Of a stretch of DNA of 60,000 nucleotides, positions 24,901 through 34,746 are shown one piece after another. Below the pieces are notes generated by a model. That model was not told the origin of the DNA. It saw only the letters and a list, made by a program, of their open reading frames with translations, and searched no databases. This DNA comes from Antedon mediterranea. Taxonomy: Eukaryota; Echinodermata; Crinoidea; Comatulida; Antedonidae. The stretch spans positions 8,654,922 through 8,714,921 of the forward strand of contig NC_092678.1 of assembly GCF_964355755.1 (NCBI RefSeq), read 5' to 3'. Position 1 is the first letter of the stretch; each line of letters begins with the position of its first letter. The translations under genes were made by a program, and so were the position numbers.

Positions 24901-26116
24901 AATGAACCTGAAATTACAAAAGTTTTTTAAGGAGATTTTACAACACTATGAATGATCCTTAATACATTAAAGTAAATATGACTACAGTTTAACCGTCCCA
25001 ATTGTTCAATTTCTGCACAACTAATCTTTGGATCCAGAAAACTAATATTTTAACATCTGGACCCTCCAACCCCAGGAGCGCATCTAGGATTATTTTTGTG
25101 GGGGGCACACACGATCGTAGTGAGCAAATACACTGGCATATGCACTCTGTTGCGATCATCTGTAAAGGGTCTTGCACAGCTGCTCTTCTGGCTTGCTTCC
25201 GTTCCGACGCCGGCAAATCAAACGTTAATGTTTGTTTTCAAGACGCTCCATGCGGCTATGCGCCAATAGGCATGTAAATTAAACTTGTTAGTTGTTGTTA
25301 CACATGGATTAGCAACAGTTCGCACACGCAAGCGTTGTTGGATGTGTCGGTACGTTCAGATAGCGGGTATTTCAGCAGTTAAACAGACTGACTCGAAAGT
25401 ATGGGCTTGGGCTTCCATAAAGCCCCCCCCCCCACCCCCTTGGATCCGCGTCTGAAACCCACTCTTAAAAATAATTACTCAAGGACAATACCACAAACAA
25501 TTAACAGAGAGAGAATCTACCACTTAGTAGAGTTGCGGTTTCATTTATTAGTAGTGTTGGGTAATACTTGTTTATGGGTGGTTATACCTGAGATGAGTCA
25601 TGGTACAGAAGTTTATTTTATACAATGCAATATGCTTGTAGCATTCTACAATGTTATCCCGAGGCAGATTGCCAGCAAGATTTGCTGTCCCGACTAAATT
25701 GACTCCAACCAGGATTATAAATGGTGTTGAGAAACAAATAAACACTTCTAAAGAACAAAAGCAAAATAAAAGGCTATATTTTTTCAGCTGGATAAAGTAC
25801 AATATTTTGTGATGTTTTTGTATATAAATAATTTGCTACTTTGCTAAATTTGATTTCGATATTGAGGAACACTGATTATATAATGTGCACTAACATAATT
25901 TAGGCCATTTCTGTATGTGTACAGGAATTGAAATACAGTACCTGTCGTTTGTGAATTTTCTAACTTCAAGTGTAATTGAACATTTTCCTCTATGCTAAAT
26001 GCTTGCTGACATCGATGTATCATTGGAGTACGAATACATAAAGGACTATTTTGCACAACAGTATAAGCTGCCTTTAAGTCTTCTGTTGTAATAAAATCAC
26101 TACCTCTATTTTTCAT
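18734..26116 (-). CDS. PLP fold-type II enzyme, serine racemase / threonine dehydratase-like (6 exons)
   Basis: Exons 26116-25942, 24907-24711, 23961-23831, 23064-22916, 21718-21626 and 18978-18734 join through GT-AG introns with matching phases (1,0,2,1,1) into 990 nt, or 329 residues plus stop, close to the usual 320-350. The PLP Schiff-base lysine is Lys62 in GSFKVRG. The phosphate-binding loop is GGGGLL (188-193), and a TGGN near 314 stands where relatives have SGGN. The family deaminates serine or threonine to a keto acid, or racemises serine, in the cytosol. The second serine of the racemase motif SSGN (Ser84 in human SRR) is Ala89 here (SAGNYG), as in dehydratases. After GVEP the Asp expected as a metal ligand in SRR is Thr. 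I therefore favour an ammonia-lyase over a racemase. The ATG follows an acceptor-like TTATATAG, so a non-coding 5' exon probably exists upstream. Confidence 0.88.
19505..20523. mobile_element. 1.0 kb TIR element with TA flanks
   Basis: The left end CCGTATATTTCGGTGTATAA and the right end TTATACACCGAAATATACGG are inverted, each next to TA. Just inside, GTGTATAAGACGCACC is repeated near both ends. No transposase frame. It lies in the last intron of the PLP-enzyme gene and is interrupted by the 164-bp MITE at 20035-20198. TA flanks suggest Tc1/mariner-type integration, but the superfamily is not proven. Confidence 0.75.
20035..20198 (+). mobile_element. 9-bp-TSD terminal-hairpin MITE, copy 1
   Basis: The element runs from TAGTCTGGGTTCCAGACGG to GACTTGGGGCAAGTCTA and is flanked by perfect 9-bp duplications CAATCGTAC (20026-20034 and 20199-20207). 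Each end can fold by itself: GTCTGG/CCAGAC at the left and GACTTG/CAAGTC at the right. It is nested in the older 19505-20523 element. A 9-bp duplication is typical of Mutator-like elements. Two further copies are at 46231 and 51400. Confidence 0.85.
21409..21467. repeat. Three-fold palindrome GGCGTTATAACGCC
   Basis: The 14-bp self-complementary word GGCGTTATAACGCC occurs at 21409-21422 and 21454-21467, and with one change (GGCGTTATAACGTC) at 21432-21445, within 59 bp. It lies in the last intron of the PLP-enzyme gene. No function is known to me. Confidence 0.75.
21515..21599. repeat. 45-bp direct repeat, two copies
   Basis: ACATTTCAATGACATT..CCATACCCAGTAGTA occurs twice in tandem (from 21515 and about 21560), just 3' of exon 5 of the PLP-enzyme gene in the transcript sense. 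Confidence 0.7.
21626..21718 (-). CDS. PLP-enzyme exon 5
   Basis: The acceptor is CTTTGTAG and the donor GCTG|GTAAGC. This 93-nt exon is missed by simple frame scans. It includes HSIAAGLSPPYAG, which matches the conserved 'iadGLappyaG' stretch of the family. Confidence 0.85.
22916..23064 (-). CDS. PLP-enzyme exon 4 (phosphate loop)
   Basis: The acceptor is TTATTACAG and the donor AACAG|GTAAGA. It encodes the glycine loop CCGGGGLLAGTA that binds the PLP phosphate, followed by RVYGVEPKT. Confidence 0.88.
23831..23961 (-). CDS. PLP-enzyme exon 3
   Basis: The acceptor is TTTCTTCAG and the donor GGAAG|GTAGGA. It encodes the segment that includes MYFCHPFDDLHLIAGHG, the small-domain to active-site linker of this fold. 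Confidence 0.85.
24296..24555. mobile_element. Possible MITE with TATTTGAATAAA ends
   Basis: The left end TATTTGAATAAATGCGCC and the right end (reversed TATTTATTCGAATAAAAGCCC-like) form a short inverted repeat around a poly-G run at 24347-24362. A related right end, GGCGTTTATTCAAATAAATA, is at about 57397-57416. It lies in intron 2 of the PLP-enzyme gene. Confidence 0.45.
24711..24907 (-). CDS. PLP-enzyme exon 2 (PLP lysine)
   Basis: The acceptor is TTTGTAATTTCAG. The exon carries SFKVRG with the cofactor lysine and SAGNYG, whose Asn contacts the PLP ring in relatives. It ends at ATGAGA|GTAAGT in phase 0. Confidence 0.88.
25942..26116 (-). CDS. PLP-enzyme exon 1
   Basis: Start ATG at 26116. 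It encodes residues 1-58 and the first base of Gly59, ending LENSQTTG just before the lysine motif. The donor is ACAG|GTACTG. Confidence 0.85.
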
Positions 26117-26413
26117 TTTCTATATAAAAAATAAATAAAACAATATATTTTAAGATAGTTAATTTGTGTACATAATCGATCAATTTTTACTAATTTTAAT
26201 TAAACAAAATCATATTTGTCCCATCTACAACCATTGGGTTCCTTTTTATGTATTTTTATTTAAGAAGTAATATATCATACAAAATAATGTTAATACCAAA
26301 TTCTAATTAAAAAATGAGACAGAATCTGTCCAGTAATTATTTTTATTAACCTTTTTTCAAATTCCATTTTTTTTAAAAATAAAAGTAAAATTTTGATCCA
26401 GAGCCAAATGTTC

Positions 26414-26456
26414 ACAACTAATGCCTTAGTAATATTATTACTAAGGCATTAGTTGT
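26414..26456. repeat. Perfect 20-bp-arm hairpin
   Basis: The arm ACAACTAATGCCTTAGTAAT is followed by a 3-nt spacer and its exact reverse complement. It lies upstream of the PLP-enzyme start and downstream of the Crypton-like gene (both minus strand). It may be a tiny hairpin element or a transcription-end structure of the Crypton-like gene. Confidence 0.75.
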
Positions 26457-26748
26457 ACTAATAAGAACCATAAACTATTCACACTGGCTATTCTTACAAT
26501 GATTAATAAGACAGCAATCATTAGCACATGCACAGTTGATCAAGATTTACGTGGGTTCATAACCCATCAATACCTAACTTATTTTTTTTCTTTTTTTGTA
26601 TCCACCATATTTTTATTGACCAATCTTGTTTCAATATTTTGCAAAAGAGGGATGCTTTTTTCAAAGTGTTGAGAGGCGGAGCCATAGGTTTGATTGCGTA
26701 TGCACTATCAATCATCGTAAGGACAGTCTGTGCTATATTTTTGACTGG

Positions 26749-27055
26749 TAATGCACCATAAAACCCCCAGGGAGAGGTGCGTCATTTACAAATAGTAAAT
26801 GATGCAGAGGTAGGTAAAAAAACCGAAATGGTACATCAACTCAATAAACAATGGAGCGTCAAAGTCTGTCACTTTACCAAAAATGAACACTCAAGTTGCA
26901 TCATTGATCCAAATAAAAGGTTCCTTTGTAATTAAAAAATGGGTGTGCCATTGTCATGTAGAAGTAAGTGACTTTTTTGACAAAGGGGTCTGTAAAATAG
27001 TATGCATGACGCACATCTGACAAATGACACACCTCTTCCAGGGGTCAAAAGTGCA
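26749..27055. mobile_element. ~300-bp MITE
   Basis: The left end TGCACCATAAAACCCCCAGG then GAGAGGTGCGTCATTT, and the right end, reversed, TGCACTTTTGACCCCTGG then AAGAGGTGTGTCATTT, form an imperfect inverted repeat of about 40 bp. Internally it has AATAGTAAATGATGC. No coding capacity. Confidence 0.65.
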
Positions 27056-27140
27056 TCATATTCATACAATTGACAAAGCAAGGGTAGCCAAGGTGTATTT
27101 TAATTTTGTCATGAACTAAACAATATAATTGTTTGTTAAA

Positions 27141-28439
27141 TTATTTGTTTTTTTTGTGTGATTTCTTAACATTTACCGTGGAAGTCAATGTTGTGGGTAC
27201 TGTAAAAGATGTTGCATCTTGGATGCTATGCTGCGTGTCTTGTAACTTCAATTGTTCCTGTGATTCTGTTGAATTTAAATTCTCATTCATCAAGACATTA
27301 TCCTCAGACCAAGGTGTAGCATTTGTTGGTTCAGCATTTTCTAAATGTTCTTGCTTTATCTTGACTGTTATTGTCTTACTCATCTTGTTTATTGTTTTAT
27401 CACTGCAAGAACTAACATTTAAACGTTTCAGTGATGATTCAGATTTGCGAGCTGTTACACACATTTGGTCACGGTTGTTAAAACGAGCACGATCTAATAC
27501 AGTCATTGTTGTTGATCGTAAGCAGTGATTATTGTATAATCTGCTACAGCCAGCCATCTGACTAATCACCCTCATTTTTTTACCCAATGTGTTTATTCCT
27601 AAGGGAGAGTTCATGAACCACGGTCCATCAGCTGGAACAATATCTAAAGGTCTTTGCCACATACAATCAAGGGCTGGATTCAAGACGGCTTTATATTTCT
27701 GAAATGAAGATACTGGACAACTAGATGAGCCTGGTATTTCGTACATGTAGCCATTAATATTGGATTCTTCATCATCATCGATTTCTTTTAAAGGCCTAGA
27801 CTTTGTGAGCATGTCGCGGTGTGCAATGTATCGTAAGGGTCTGCCCTCACGTTCATTATCAGTTTCAATTATAAAATCATTCACTTTCATTTCACGAATT
27901 CTTCCATGTCCCCTAGTAGTAAAATAAATCATAATGTCCATGAATACTTTGTTCTGTAGGCCCAATGGTGTTGTAACATCTACAGCATCTGAAGCAACAA
28001 TTTTTGCCATATCTTTATTACTGATTGACTTAATAACAATCCCTTTCCCTGCCTTCTTCAGTTTCATCATCATTGCTCTGTATGCACCGTGGATTGCATG
28101 AAATTGATCAGTCTTGCTGATATCAATATCTCTAACCTTTTTAAAATGACGCTGAACGCCGTATTTAATTCCAAAAATGGACTTCTTTGTATAAAGGCTA
28201 CCGTCTGCTTTCTTCAGAGATATGAAAAATCGAGAAAGAAACTGATCAAGTTCATTTTCCTCTAATGATTCTACTTCTCCTAAGGATTTACCGGCGAGGG
28301 TTGCAAATTCACTCAAACGATTAATGGCAAAACATATTTGCTTTTGAGTATTTAATTTACCTTCATACGCTTCATACGTGCTGTCTAAAAAGTCGTTTAT
28401 TTCTGTTTCATCCACCAAGACAAACTCTGTCTCTGCCAT
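27141..28439 (-). CDS. Crypton-type tyrosine recombinase-derived protein (DUF3504-like)
   Basis: Intact 432-residue single-exon frame from the ATG at 28439 (MAETEFVL). A frame extension of 13 hydrophobic residues upstream is less likely to be used. The N-terminal helical part, with LDQFLSRFFISLKKADGSLY, matches the core-binding domain seen in Crypton-derived host proteins (KCTD1, ZMYM2-4, QRICH1 group). The catalytic half keeps the first arginine (TTRG, about Arg176) and the HxxR pair (NNHCLRST, His305/Arg308). In the final motif, VTGHKSESSLKSYN-like in relatives, it has VTARKSESSLKRLN. So the catalytic His is Arg (about 331) and the nucleophilic Tyr is Leu (about 340). The tail has a SUMO-type IKQE (361-364) and ends in basic KKSHKKNK, suggesting a nuclear DNA-binding role. 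No terminal repeats were seen around it. It is either domesticated or a recently dead copy. Confidence 0.75.
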   Translation of the reverse strand: MAETEFVLVDETEINDFLDSTYEAYEGKLNTQKQICFAINRLSEFATLAGKSLGEVESLEENELDQFLSRFFISLKKADGSLYTKKSIFGIKYGVQRHFKKVRDIDISKTDQFHAIHGAYRAMMMKLKKAGKGIVIKSISNKDMAKIVASDAVDVTTPLGLQNKVFMDIMIYFTTRGHGRIREMKVNDFIIETDNEREGRPLRYIAHRDMLTKSRPLKEIDDDEESNINGYMYEIPGSSSCPVSSFQKYKAVLNPALDCMWQRPLDIVPADGPWFMNSPLGINTLGKKMRVISQMAGCSRLYNNHCLRSTTMTVLDRARFNNRDQMCVTARKSESSLKRLNVSSCSDKTINKMSKTITVKIKQEHLENAEPTNATPWSEDNVLMNENLNSTESQEQLKLQDTQHSIQDATSFTVPTTLTSTVNVKKSHKKNK

Positions 28440-28499
28440 TTTGTGGATTATTGAAGAATATAATAACAGTAATGTCAAAGGGCAAAATATAAAAGGTGT

Positions 28500-28982
28500 G
28501 TGGTGGCGCTATACATGTTTTTCTTAGAGCGGGGAGAGAGGGGGAAAGTTGAAATGGCAATCAGAAAATCGCGCGTGGTTACGCAACCGGACCATTTTAT
28601 GTCCAAATTAAGTTTGTTGCACAACTACGGTACATACGACGTGCGTCTTCTGGCCAAGTTACAAAATAACTGCTTTCGCCGTTTTAGAGAAAGACATTAA
28701 ACTAAGTAGTAATTGGACATAGCCAAAGAAAGTTTAGACCCACAAAAATAAAGAATGTGTATAATGTGTGAAGGCCTACTGTAATTTTTTTAATTTTGCT
28801 ATTTTATTATCAAACAATATGCATGTAGGCCTACTCAAAGGAACTTTAAAAATGTGCGTATATGAACACATGAGATGGGAAGATTAGACCCACGAGAATA
28901 AAAAATGTATTTTAGTGTAATGTTTATTGTTTATGTTGCTGACTTATTACTCGGACTGTGTTATACCTAACACACACACCCG
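28500..28982. other. Upstream region of the Crypton-like gene
   Basis: Candidate promoter region of the minus-strand gene. It contains a short near-duplicate: TTAGACCCAC.A.AATAAA.AATGT occurs near 28734 and 28886. No supported gene. Confidence 0.35.
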
Positions 28983-28988
28983 TGACAG

Positions 28989-31370
28989 CGGATTACGGTC
29001 GAAGCGGCCGCCAACCAACCAAAGCGGCCGCTAGTTCAATAACGGTAATTTGTATGGAACGCCGTGTGCGCTTTGATTGTCGTTGTTTTGTCATTTTTGA
29101 TTGTCATTGTTTCGATCGTCAGGTTTTCTTTTCCTCGGACGTAAATAACAACTTACATTATTAATATTATGTAATATATTCTCTTTTTTGACAGATTGAA
29201 TGTGATACCTTCTTTTAAACGAAATGGCGAATCGATGATTACTTACTTTAACTGTTCTAAATGATATAGGCCTATATGTTTAATAAAGTCAATAAAAAAC
29301 ATTGTGGTGTTTTTATTGTATAATATATAATATGCCAATTATTAAGAATAATATATATATTTTTTCAATAAAATATATCAAATCAAAATATATATATTTG
29401 TTATTGTATATAAATATATTAGTAAAGTAACTACTGTAGGGCCTAAGTAGTACGTGTTCGCAAACATAATTTAATTACAATAACATGATGACATTAATCT
29501 ATTTATTTAATATCCTAAATTGTTTTATACCTTCAGATATATAAATATTGATCAATTTAAAATTAGTTTTAAATACTAAAATAAGACGCAAGTGCCTGTA
29601 CGGTACGGTAATTAATTACGTGAATTTCTGCTAATAACTCGACTGGCGGCGGGCCAGGAATAGTGCTGTAGAAGGTCGCGTTTTCGTCTTCACGTTGCTT
29701 CATTGAAAACACAAACAATGTATTACAATGGAATAACACTTAAATGTATAACACACCCTATTACTAATAATAAAAACCAAGATTCGATAGTACAGTGTAA
29801 ACGAGATATAAAAATTCGGCAATACCGTACGTAACTTATTATTGCAATACTGTATAAAGATTCGATGTAAATGAGATATAAAGATTCGGCAATACCGTAC
29901 GTAAATTATTAATGCAATACTGTAAAGATTCGATGTAAATTAATGAGATATAAATATTCGGCAATACCGTACGTAACTTATTATTGCAATACTGTATAAA
30001 GATTCGATGTAAATGAGATATAAAGATTCGGCAATACCGTACGTAAATTATTAATGCAATACTGTAAAGATTTGATGTAAATGAGATATAAATATTCGGC
30101 AATACCGTACGTAAATTATTATTGCAATACTGTATAAAGATTCGATGTAAATGAGATATAAAGATTCGGCAATACCGTACATGAATTATTAATGCAATAC
30201 TGTATAAAGATTTGATGTAAATTAGATATAAATATTCGGCAATACCGTACGTAAATTATTATTGCAATACTGTATAAAGATTTGATGTAAATGAGATATA
30301 AAGATTCGGCAATACCGTACGTAAATTATTAATGCAGTACTGTATAAAGATTCAATAGTATGTAAATGAGATATAAATATTCGGCAATACCGTACGTAAA
30401 TTATTAATGCAATACTGTATAAAGACTCGATAGTATGTAAATGAGATATAAAGATTCGGCAATACCTTAATAGTACGTAAATTATTATTGCAATACTGTA
30501 AAAAGATTCTATGAGATACAAGGATTCAGCAATACCGTACGTAAATTATTAATGCAATACTGTATAAGGATTCGATAGTAAATGAGATATAAATATTCGG
30601 CAATACCGTACGTAAATTATTATATTGCAATACTGTAAAAAGATTCGATAGTATGTAAATGAGATATAAAGATTCGGCAATACCGTACGTAAATTATTAT
30701 TGCAATACTGTATGAAGATTCGATAGTATGTAAATGAGATATAAAGATTCGGCAATACCGTACGTAAATTATTATTGCAATACTGTAAAAAGATTCGATA
30801 GTATGTAAATGAGATATAAAGATTCGGCAATACCGTACGTAAATTATTATTGCAATACTGTATGAAGATTCGATAGTATGTAAATGAGATATAAATATTC
30901 GCCAATACCGTACGTAAATTATTAATGCAATACTGTATAAAGATTCGATAGGAGAGTGCTCAAGAAACGTCGGGTCAAGAGGATAAAATAAACAAATAAA
31001 TAAATAGTACGTAATAAATGAGACATAGAGGTTCAATAGTATGTAGATTATGATGCAAACGTAAATTATTAATGATTCGATAATATATAATGTAAATATA
31101 TTTAGTTAGTTATTAATATTAAAATACAAATAAAATATACATTAATTTATCCGCAGGCAAACTTAATTATTATAGAAATATAAAGATTCGATAGTACATG
31201 ATTTGGCTTATATTTATTGGTTTGACCATACACACAGCTGTAACTCAACTCGCCATAGGCCATGGCGTTGACAACGACAATCAAAGATTAAAGCGCACAT
31301 GGCGTTCCATACAAATGACGATATTAAACTGGCGGCCGCTTTGGTTGGCGGCCGCTTCGACCATACTCCG
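28989..31370. mobile_element. 2.4 kb TIR element with a central minisatellite
   Basis: Inverted repeats of about 110 bp bound it (28989-29110 and 31262-31370). Each has two NotI-type GCGGCCGC words separated by CCAACCAA units (one unit more on the left) and TTTGTATGGAACGCC. Next to the ends CGGATTACGGTCG and CGACCATACTCCG lies TGACAG on both sides (28983-28988, 31371-31376), a likely target duplication. The interior is dominated by a tandem array and has no transposase frame. The frames on its minus strand are products of the repeat. Confidence 0.8.
29800..30955. repeat. ~72-bp minisatellite, 16 copies
   Basis: The word CGGCAATACCGTACGTAA, or a close variant, recurs 16 times at 69-78-bp spacing between 29818 and 30915. 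Units alternate between AAAGATTCGG and AATATTCGG, and between TTATTATTGC and TTATTAATGC, giving a two-unit higher order in part of the array. Later units gain GATAGTAT. It sits at the centre of the 28989-31370 element. Confidence 0.9.
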
Positions 31371-31699
31371 TGACAGCTACTAGGCCTACTACTAGAATAG
31401 ACATTGGTTTAGAAACTAATAATTTTAACACGTAATTCTTTAGTAATAAATTATATTAAAAACACCATTAAACTAAAGGCTGATTATTTCGACAATCCAC
31501 ACAAAACGCCGCTATTCTTTTATGAAATCGCACGCGGCAACCACAGCGGAGATAGGCCTAGAATCGTACCGCACTTGTGTAATCACTTCTTGTTGCTGCT
31601 ATACGCTTTTGTGCACACGGAACTAGAACATTTTTAACTGATGAATTATTCATGTTTATTTTGTGACGTTTCATGAGAGGGGTCCCCAACTTATGTACG

Positions 31700-32700
31700 G
31701 AAAAAAAAATTATAGAAGAAAGAAAGAATTATATCAATTAAGAATATTTGTACTACATTTTGTACATACTTAATATTTATTATTATTGTAATTACAGTAC
31801 AGCTATTGTTATTTATCTTACGTATAATGAAATTTAATAATTCGTATTTTTAAATCCTAAAAATGTATTTAAAATTGTAATTGCATAATTGTTTTTACTC
31901 TAAATTATAATTTGCTTAATATTGTATATCATTCGAATGAAATATGGTTCACTTTAATTCTTAAAACCAAGATACGTTCCTACATAGTAAAAGTCACTTA
32001 TTGCGCATACGCGTATCAAACTGTATGTAGGCCTATCTGTATTAGACTGTATCCTTGACGTAGGCTACAAACACCATTGCTATAGTTATCGCGAACGTAC
32101 GTCATGAGTCAGGGGTCAGGGGCAAGAAGATCTTAGTAGCGAAGGGTGCTTTGTGAAAATATTTTCAACGTCAATGATGTTCAATATAATATGTGCTCAG
32201 TCTGGCGCTGATATAATTGCTTAAATAGGCCTAATATATATAACATGCACATGGCTTAAATTTTATTTCAAGTTATGTCTTATCATGTTCGGTAAGAATT
32301 TTCACAATCCAGCGTATGGTTGAATTGAAAACACCATAAAACTATTACATGGACAATTGCAGATAGGGCGTGTTATTTAATATTTTCGCCCATGAAGATA
32401 AATATAACTAAGAATAAGATTATAATAAGCTTTTATGACGTCACCGATATGTCGATTTTCCTGACAATCAATATACATGTTCTTTTTTGTATATTTCTAT
32501 CTGGAAAACCCTTTCTGGACGCTGCAAACAAAATAACTTATATACAAATCCAGGTTCCCAATACGACGCAACACAAAGAAATAGATAATTTGACCAATGA
32601 CGACTCGTGGATTTGATATACCATCTCATGACCACTGATGCGGACGTCGAAAATAGTATTTCTCGAGTAAAAAAACAACTTGGAGGCGCACGGTGGAGAA
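31700..32700. repeat. Long interspersed repeat, copy 1
   Basis: Blocks here recur in the same order at 58313-60000: AGAATTATATCAATTAAGAA with TACAGTACAGCTATTGTTAT (31726-31820 vs 58319-58410), CAGCGTATGGTTGAATTGA (32311 vs 58631), TAATAAGCTTTTATGACGTC (32426 vs 59795), and ATTTGACCAATGAC then TTTCTCGAGTAA (32588-32671 vs 59881-59962). No protein was recognised; the family is unknown. Confidence 0.7.
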
Positions 32701-32820
32701 AGAAAGAGATCATGCTGGAGATCATGGAATGAAGCTAAAGCTAAAATTACAAAAACAACTGGTTGAAGAGAACATCTTGTAGCCTTATGGGACAATCGAT
32801 CTAAAAAAGGATATTGTTAA

Positions 32821-33096
32821 AGATGTATTGTCTCCCAAAAACCTGAAATAATATAAAGACTAATAAAATCAGACTTTGAAAAGGCCATTTTGCAGTTTTA
32901 GTAAAGTTAAAAATCAACAAACATAATTCTTTCACTTATGAAAAGAAAAAAAAACCGGTTAATTTTAAATTACATTTTTTTTCAGGAATCTTTTTCGATC
33001 CAGTTTTTGGTCGAAGTAATTAACTATTATGTGACATTAAAATGGTATATTTAACAAAAAAATAAAAAAATAAAAATGTAGGGGGACAACATATCT
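32821..33096. mobile_element. TTAA-flanked MITE (family i), copy 1
   Basis: TTAA at 32817-32820 and 33097-33100 flank a 276-bp element. It starts AGATGTATTGTCTCCC and ends GGGGGACAACATATCT. The interior TTTTTGGTCGAAGTAATTAA and TATGTGACATTAAAATGGTA are shared with copy 2 at 58829. No coding capacity. Confidence 0.85.
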
Positions 33097-33100
33097 TTAA

Positions 33101-33640
33101 GCAAGGTAATTTCCGTGCAGGAACTGGTGTTTCGAGACAAATATAAATCCAGTGACATGGATGGTACTCGATATCGGAACGTCTTGATCCACACGTTTAA
33201 AATTTTCTTTGTTTTCTTCATTTTTCATTCCTCTAAAATTTGGAGTAAATATTGCTAAAAGTATAACTAACCAACAGTTAACGTAGCTAATTATTTTCAA
33301 ATTGCTTACACAGTAGGATGTTTTGGTGGTCTTCTAAAAAGTGTTTAATGTTAATAAAGTATGATCATGCATTTTCAAAACTCTAAGCTCTAAACTTATC
33401 CAGTATAATGTAAGTTTTAAGTTATTGATTCTGGTTTTTTTAAGGCAATAAAATACAATTAAAGTTTACTTGTGTGTATTATCAAATACAAGTACAACTT
33501 TGTTGTGTTTATGTGCATAACGTACTATATTAGTCAGGCCAAAGTGAATGAAATTAATTTTAATACTGGCGTTATTTTTAACCTATAAATTAAAAATTAA
33601 GTCACGAATAGTTATTTTTCTATTGTACACACACGTCAAT
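33101..33640. other. AT-rich intergenic stretch
   Basis: No gene, inverted repeat or tandem repeat could be supported between the first family-i MITE and the small repeat-borne frame. Confidence 0.3.
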
Positions 33641-33737
33641 AGGTATGTATCTGTATAACTACCACCAAGGGACAGTAGCAGAATCGGCCGCACACATACA
33701 TGCACGTACATTATTTTTTTCTTCTACAAAAAGTGTC

Positions 33738-33851
33738 ATGGCTAAAAAAGTTGAAGATGCACCCGAGTTGAGTGAACGCCATACAATTAATGCTTGGCGA
33801 AACGACAGAGGACGTGTTATTTACAATATTTCCGTCCACGAAGATAAATAA
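33738..33851 (+). CDS. Small unrecognised frame (37 aa)
   Basis: ATGGCTAAAAAAGTTGAAG opens a 37-codon frame containing ELSERHTINAWRNDRGRVIY and ending at TAA. A damaged relative lies at 59533-59645 (starting MAIKQEAVDV, then stops). A fragment of the 3' part (GGGCGTGTTATTTAATATTTTCGCCCATGAAGA in outline) is at 32366-32398. The sequence therefore belongs to a repeat rather than a lone gene. No function can be assigned. Confidence 0.25.
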   Translation: MAKKVEDAPELSERHTINAWRNDRGRVIYNISVHEDK

Positions 33852-34184
33852 TAAACTCATCCACTTATATTATTAATATTCATAAAGATCGGTGTGAGTT
33901 ATGGTCTTAAAAGTACGTTTGTATTGTGCTTATCATGTGCATATAAACTACCTAATATGTCAATCTTAATTATTAATTAATTTGAATTATATAGTGTTAT
34001 TAATAAACAAATCGCAACAAGATAGCGTTAGTTATAATATTGCGACCGTGTGATATAAAGCATATTCGTTGTTGACGACGTAATTGAACACTTCTGCACT
34101 TAAAAGTACGTTTGTATTGTGCTTATCATGTGCATATAAAGTACCTAATATGTCAATCTTAATTATTAATTAATTTGAATTATA

Positions 34185-34700
34185 TATTTATTTATTTGGA
34201 ATTACACCTTTAGATCGGTGGCACACTTAGCACAAAGGTGCATCCTTCACAATATAAAATAACAATTAACAGAAAAGTAAAAAAAGGCAAAAGCAACTAT
34301 CAACCCCTATCCTACCCCCCCCCCCCCCCCCATTTACTTAATGTAGCAATGTAGATAACATAGTTATTGAGTCATGGAATTCAGTGAATCATTTCGAAAT
34401 TCCCATGCTTGTTTTAGGTATCTTTTACAAAAACTATCCAAAATATTTTCACACTCTTCATCAATTAAATTATCTGAGTATCCCAAAATATATTTAAGTT
34501 TGTCATTTTCATGAGAAGTATAAAAAGTATCAAACATATCTTTGCTGCCATTTCTATACATATCCACATATAAATTAAATAATTCCTGATTACGTATATT
34601 ATTTAAAGCTGGACAATTAAGGATGAAATGATGGATGTCTTCGTCCGAATTTGTACCGCACAATTTACATTTTTTATTATTATCAATATTCCAATTTGCA

Positions 34701-34740
<40 letters not shown>
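34185..34740 (-). mobile_element. LINE 3' fragment inside the 193-bp array
   Basis: A 5'-truncated non-LTR retrotransposon in minus orientation. The reading frame from about 34675 to 34364 has the C-terminal zinc-knuckle pattern (CGTNSDEDIHHFILNCPAL, continuing a preceding CKL) typical of LINE ORF2 ends, and stops at 34364. Its 3' end (left) reads AATTCCAAATAAATAAATA. A C-rich run at 34316-34331 and (AT)n at 34700-34742 mark the ends of the insertion. Confidence 0.75.
34364..34675 (-). pseudogene. LINE ORF2 C-terminal fragment (zinc knuckle)
   Basis: Roughly 100 residues with the C-x2-C ... H-x3/4-H ... C arrangement found after the reverse transcriptase in many LINEs. It then runs through a helical stretch (CKRYLKQAWEFRNDS) to a stop. 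There is no reverse transcriptase, so it cannot act alone. Confidence 0.7.

Positions 34741-34742
<2 letters not shown>
34700..34742. repeat. (AT)n microsatellite
   Basis: About 43 bp of uninterrupted TA/AT dinucleotides at the junction of the LINE fragment and the 193-bp repeat. Confidence 0.95.

Positions 34743-34746
<4 letters not shown>

Noticed and set aside
29839-31036. Repetitive minus-strand frames (ISHLHTIESLYSIA-type)
   Set aside because: They arise from the ~72-bp minisatellite, whose unit length happens to keep frames open; no conserved start, splice or domain.
28983-31376. CRISPR array (regular ~72-bp repeats)
   Set aside because: Units are continuous tandem repeats without unique spacers, in a eukaryotic transposon.
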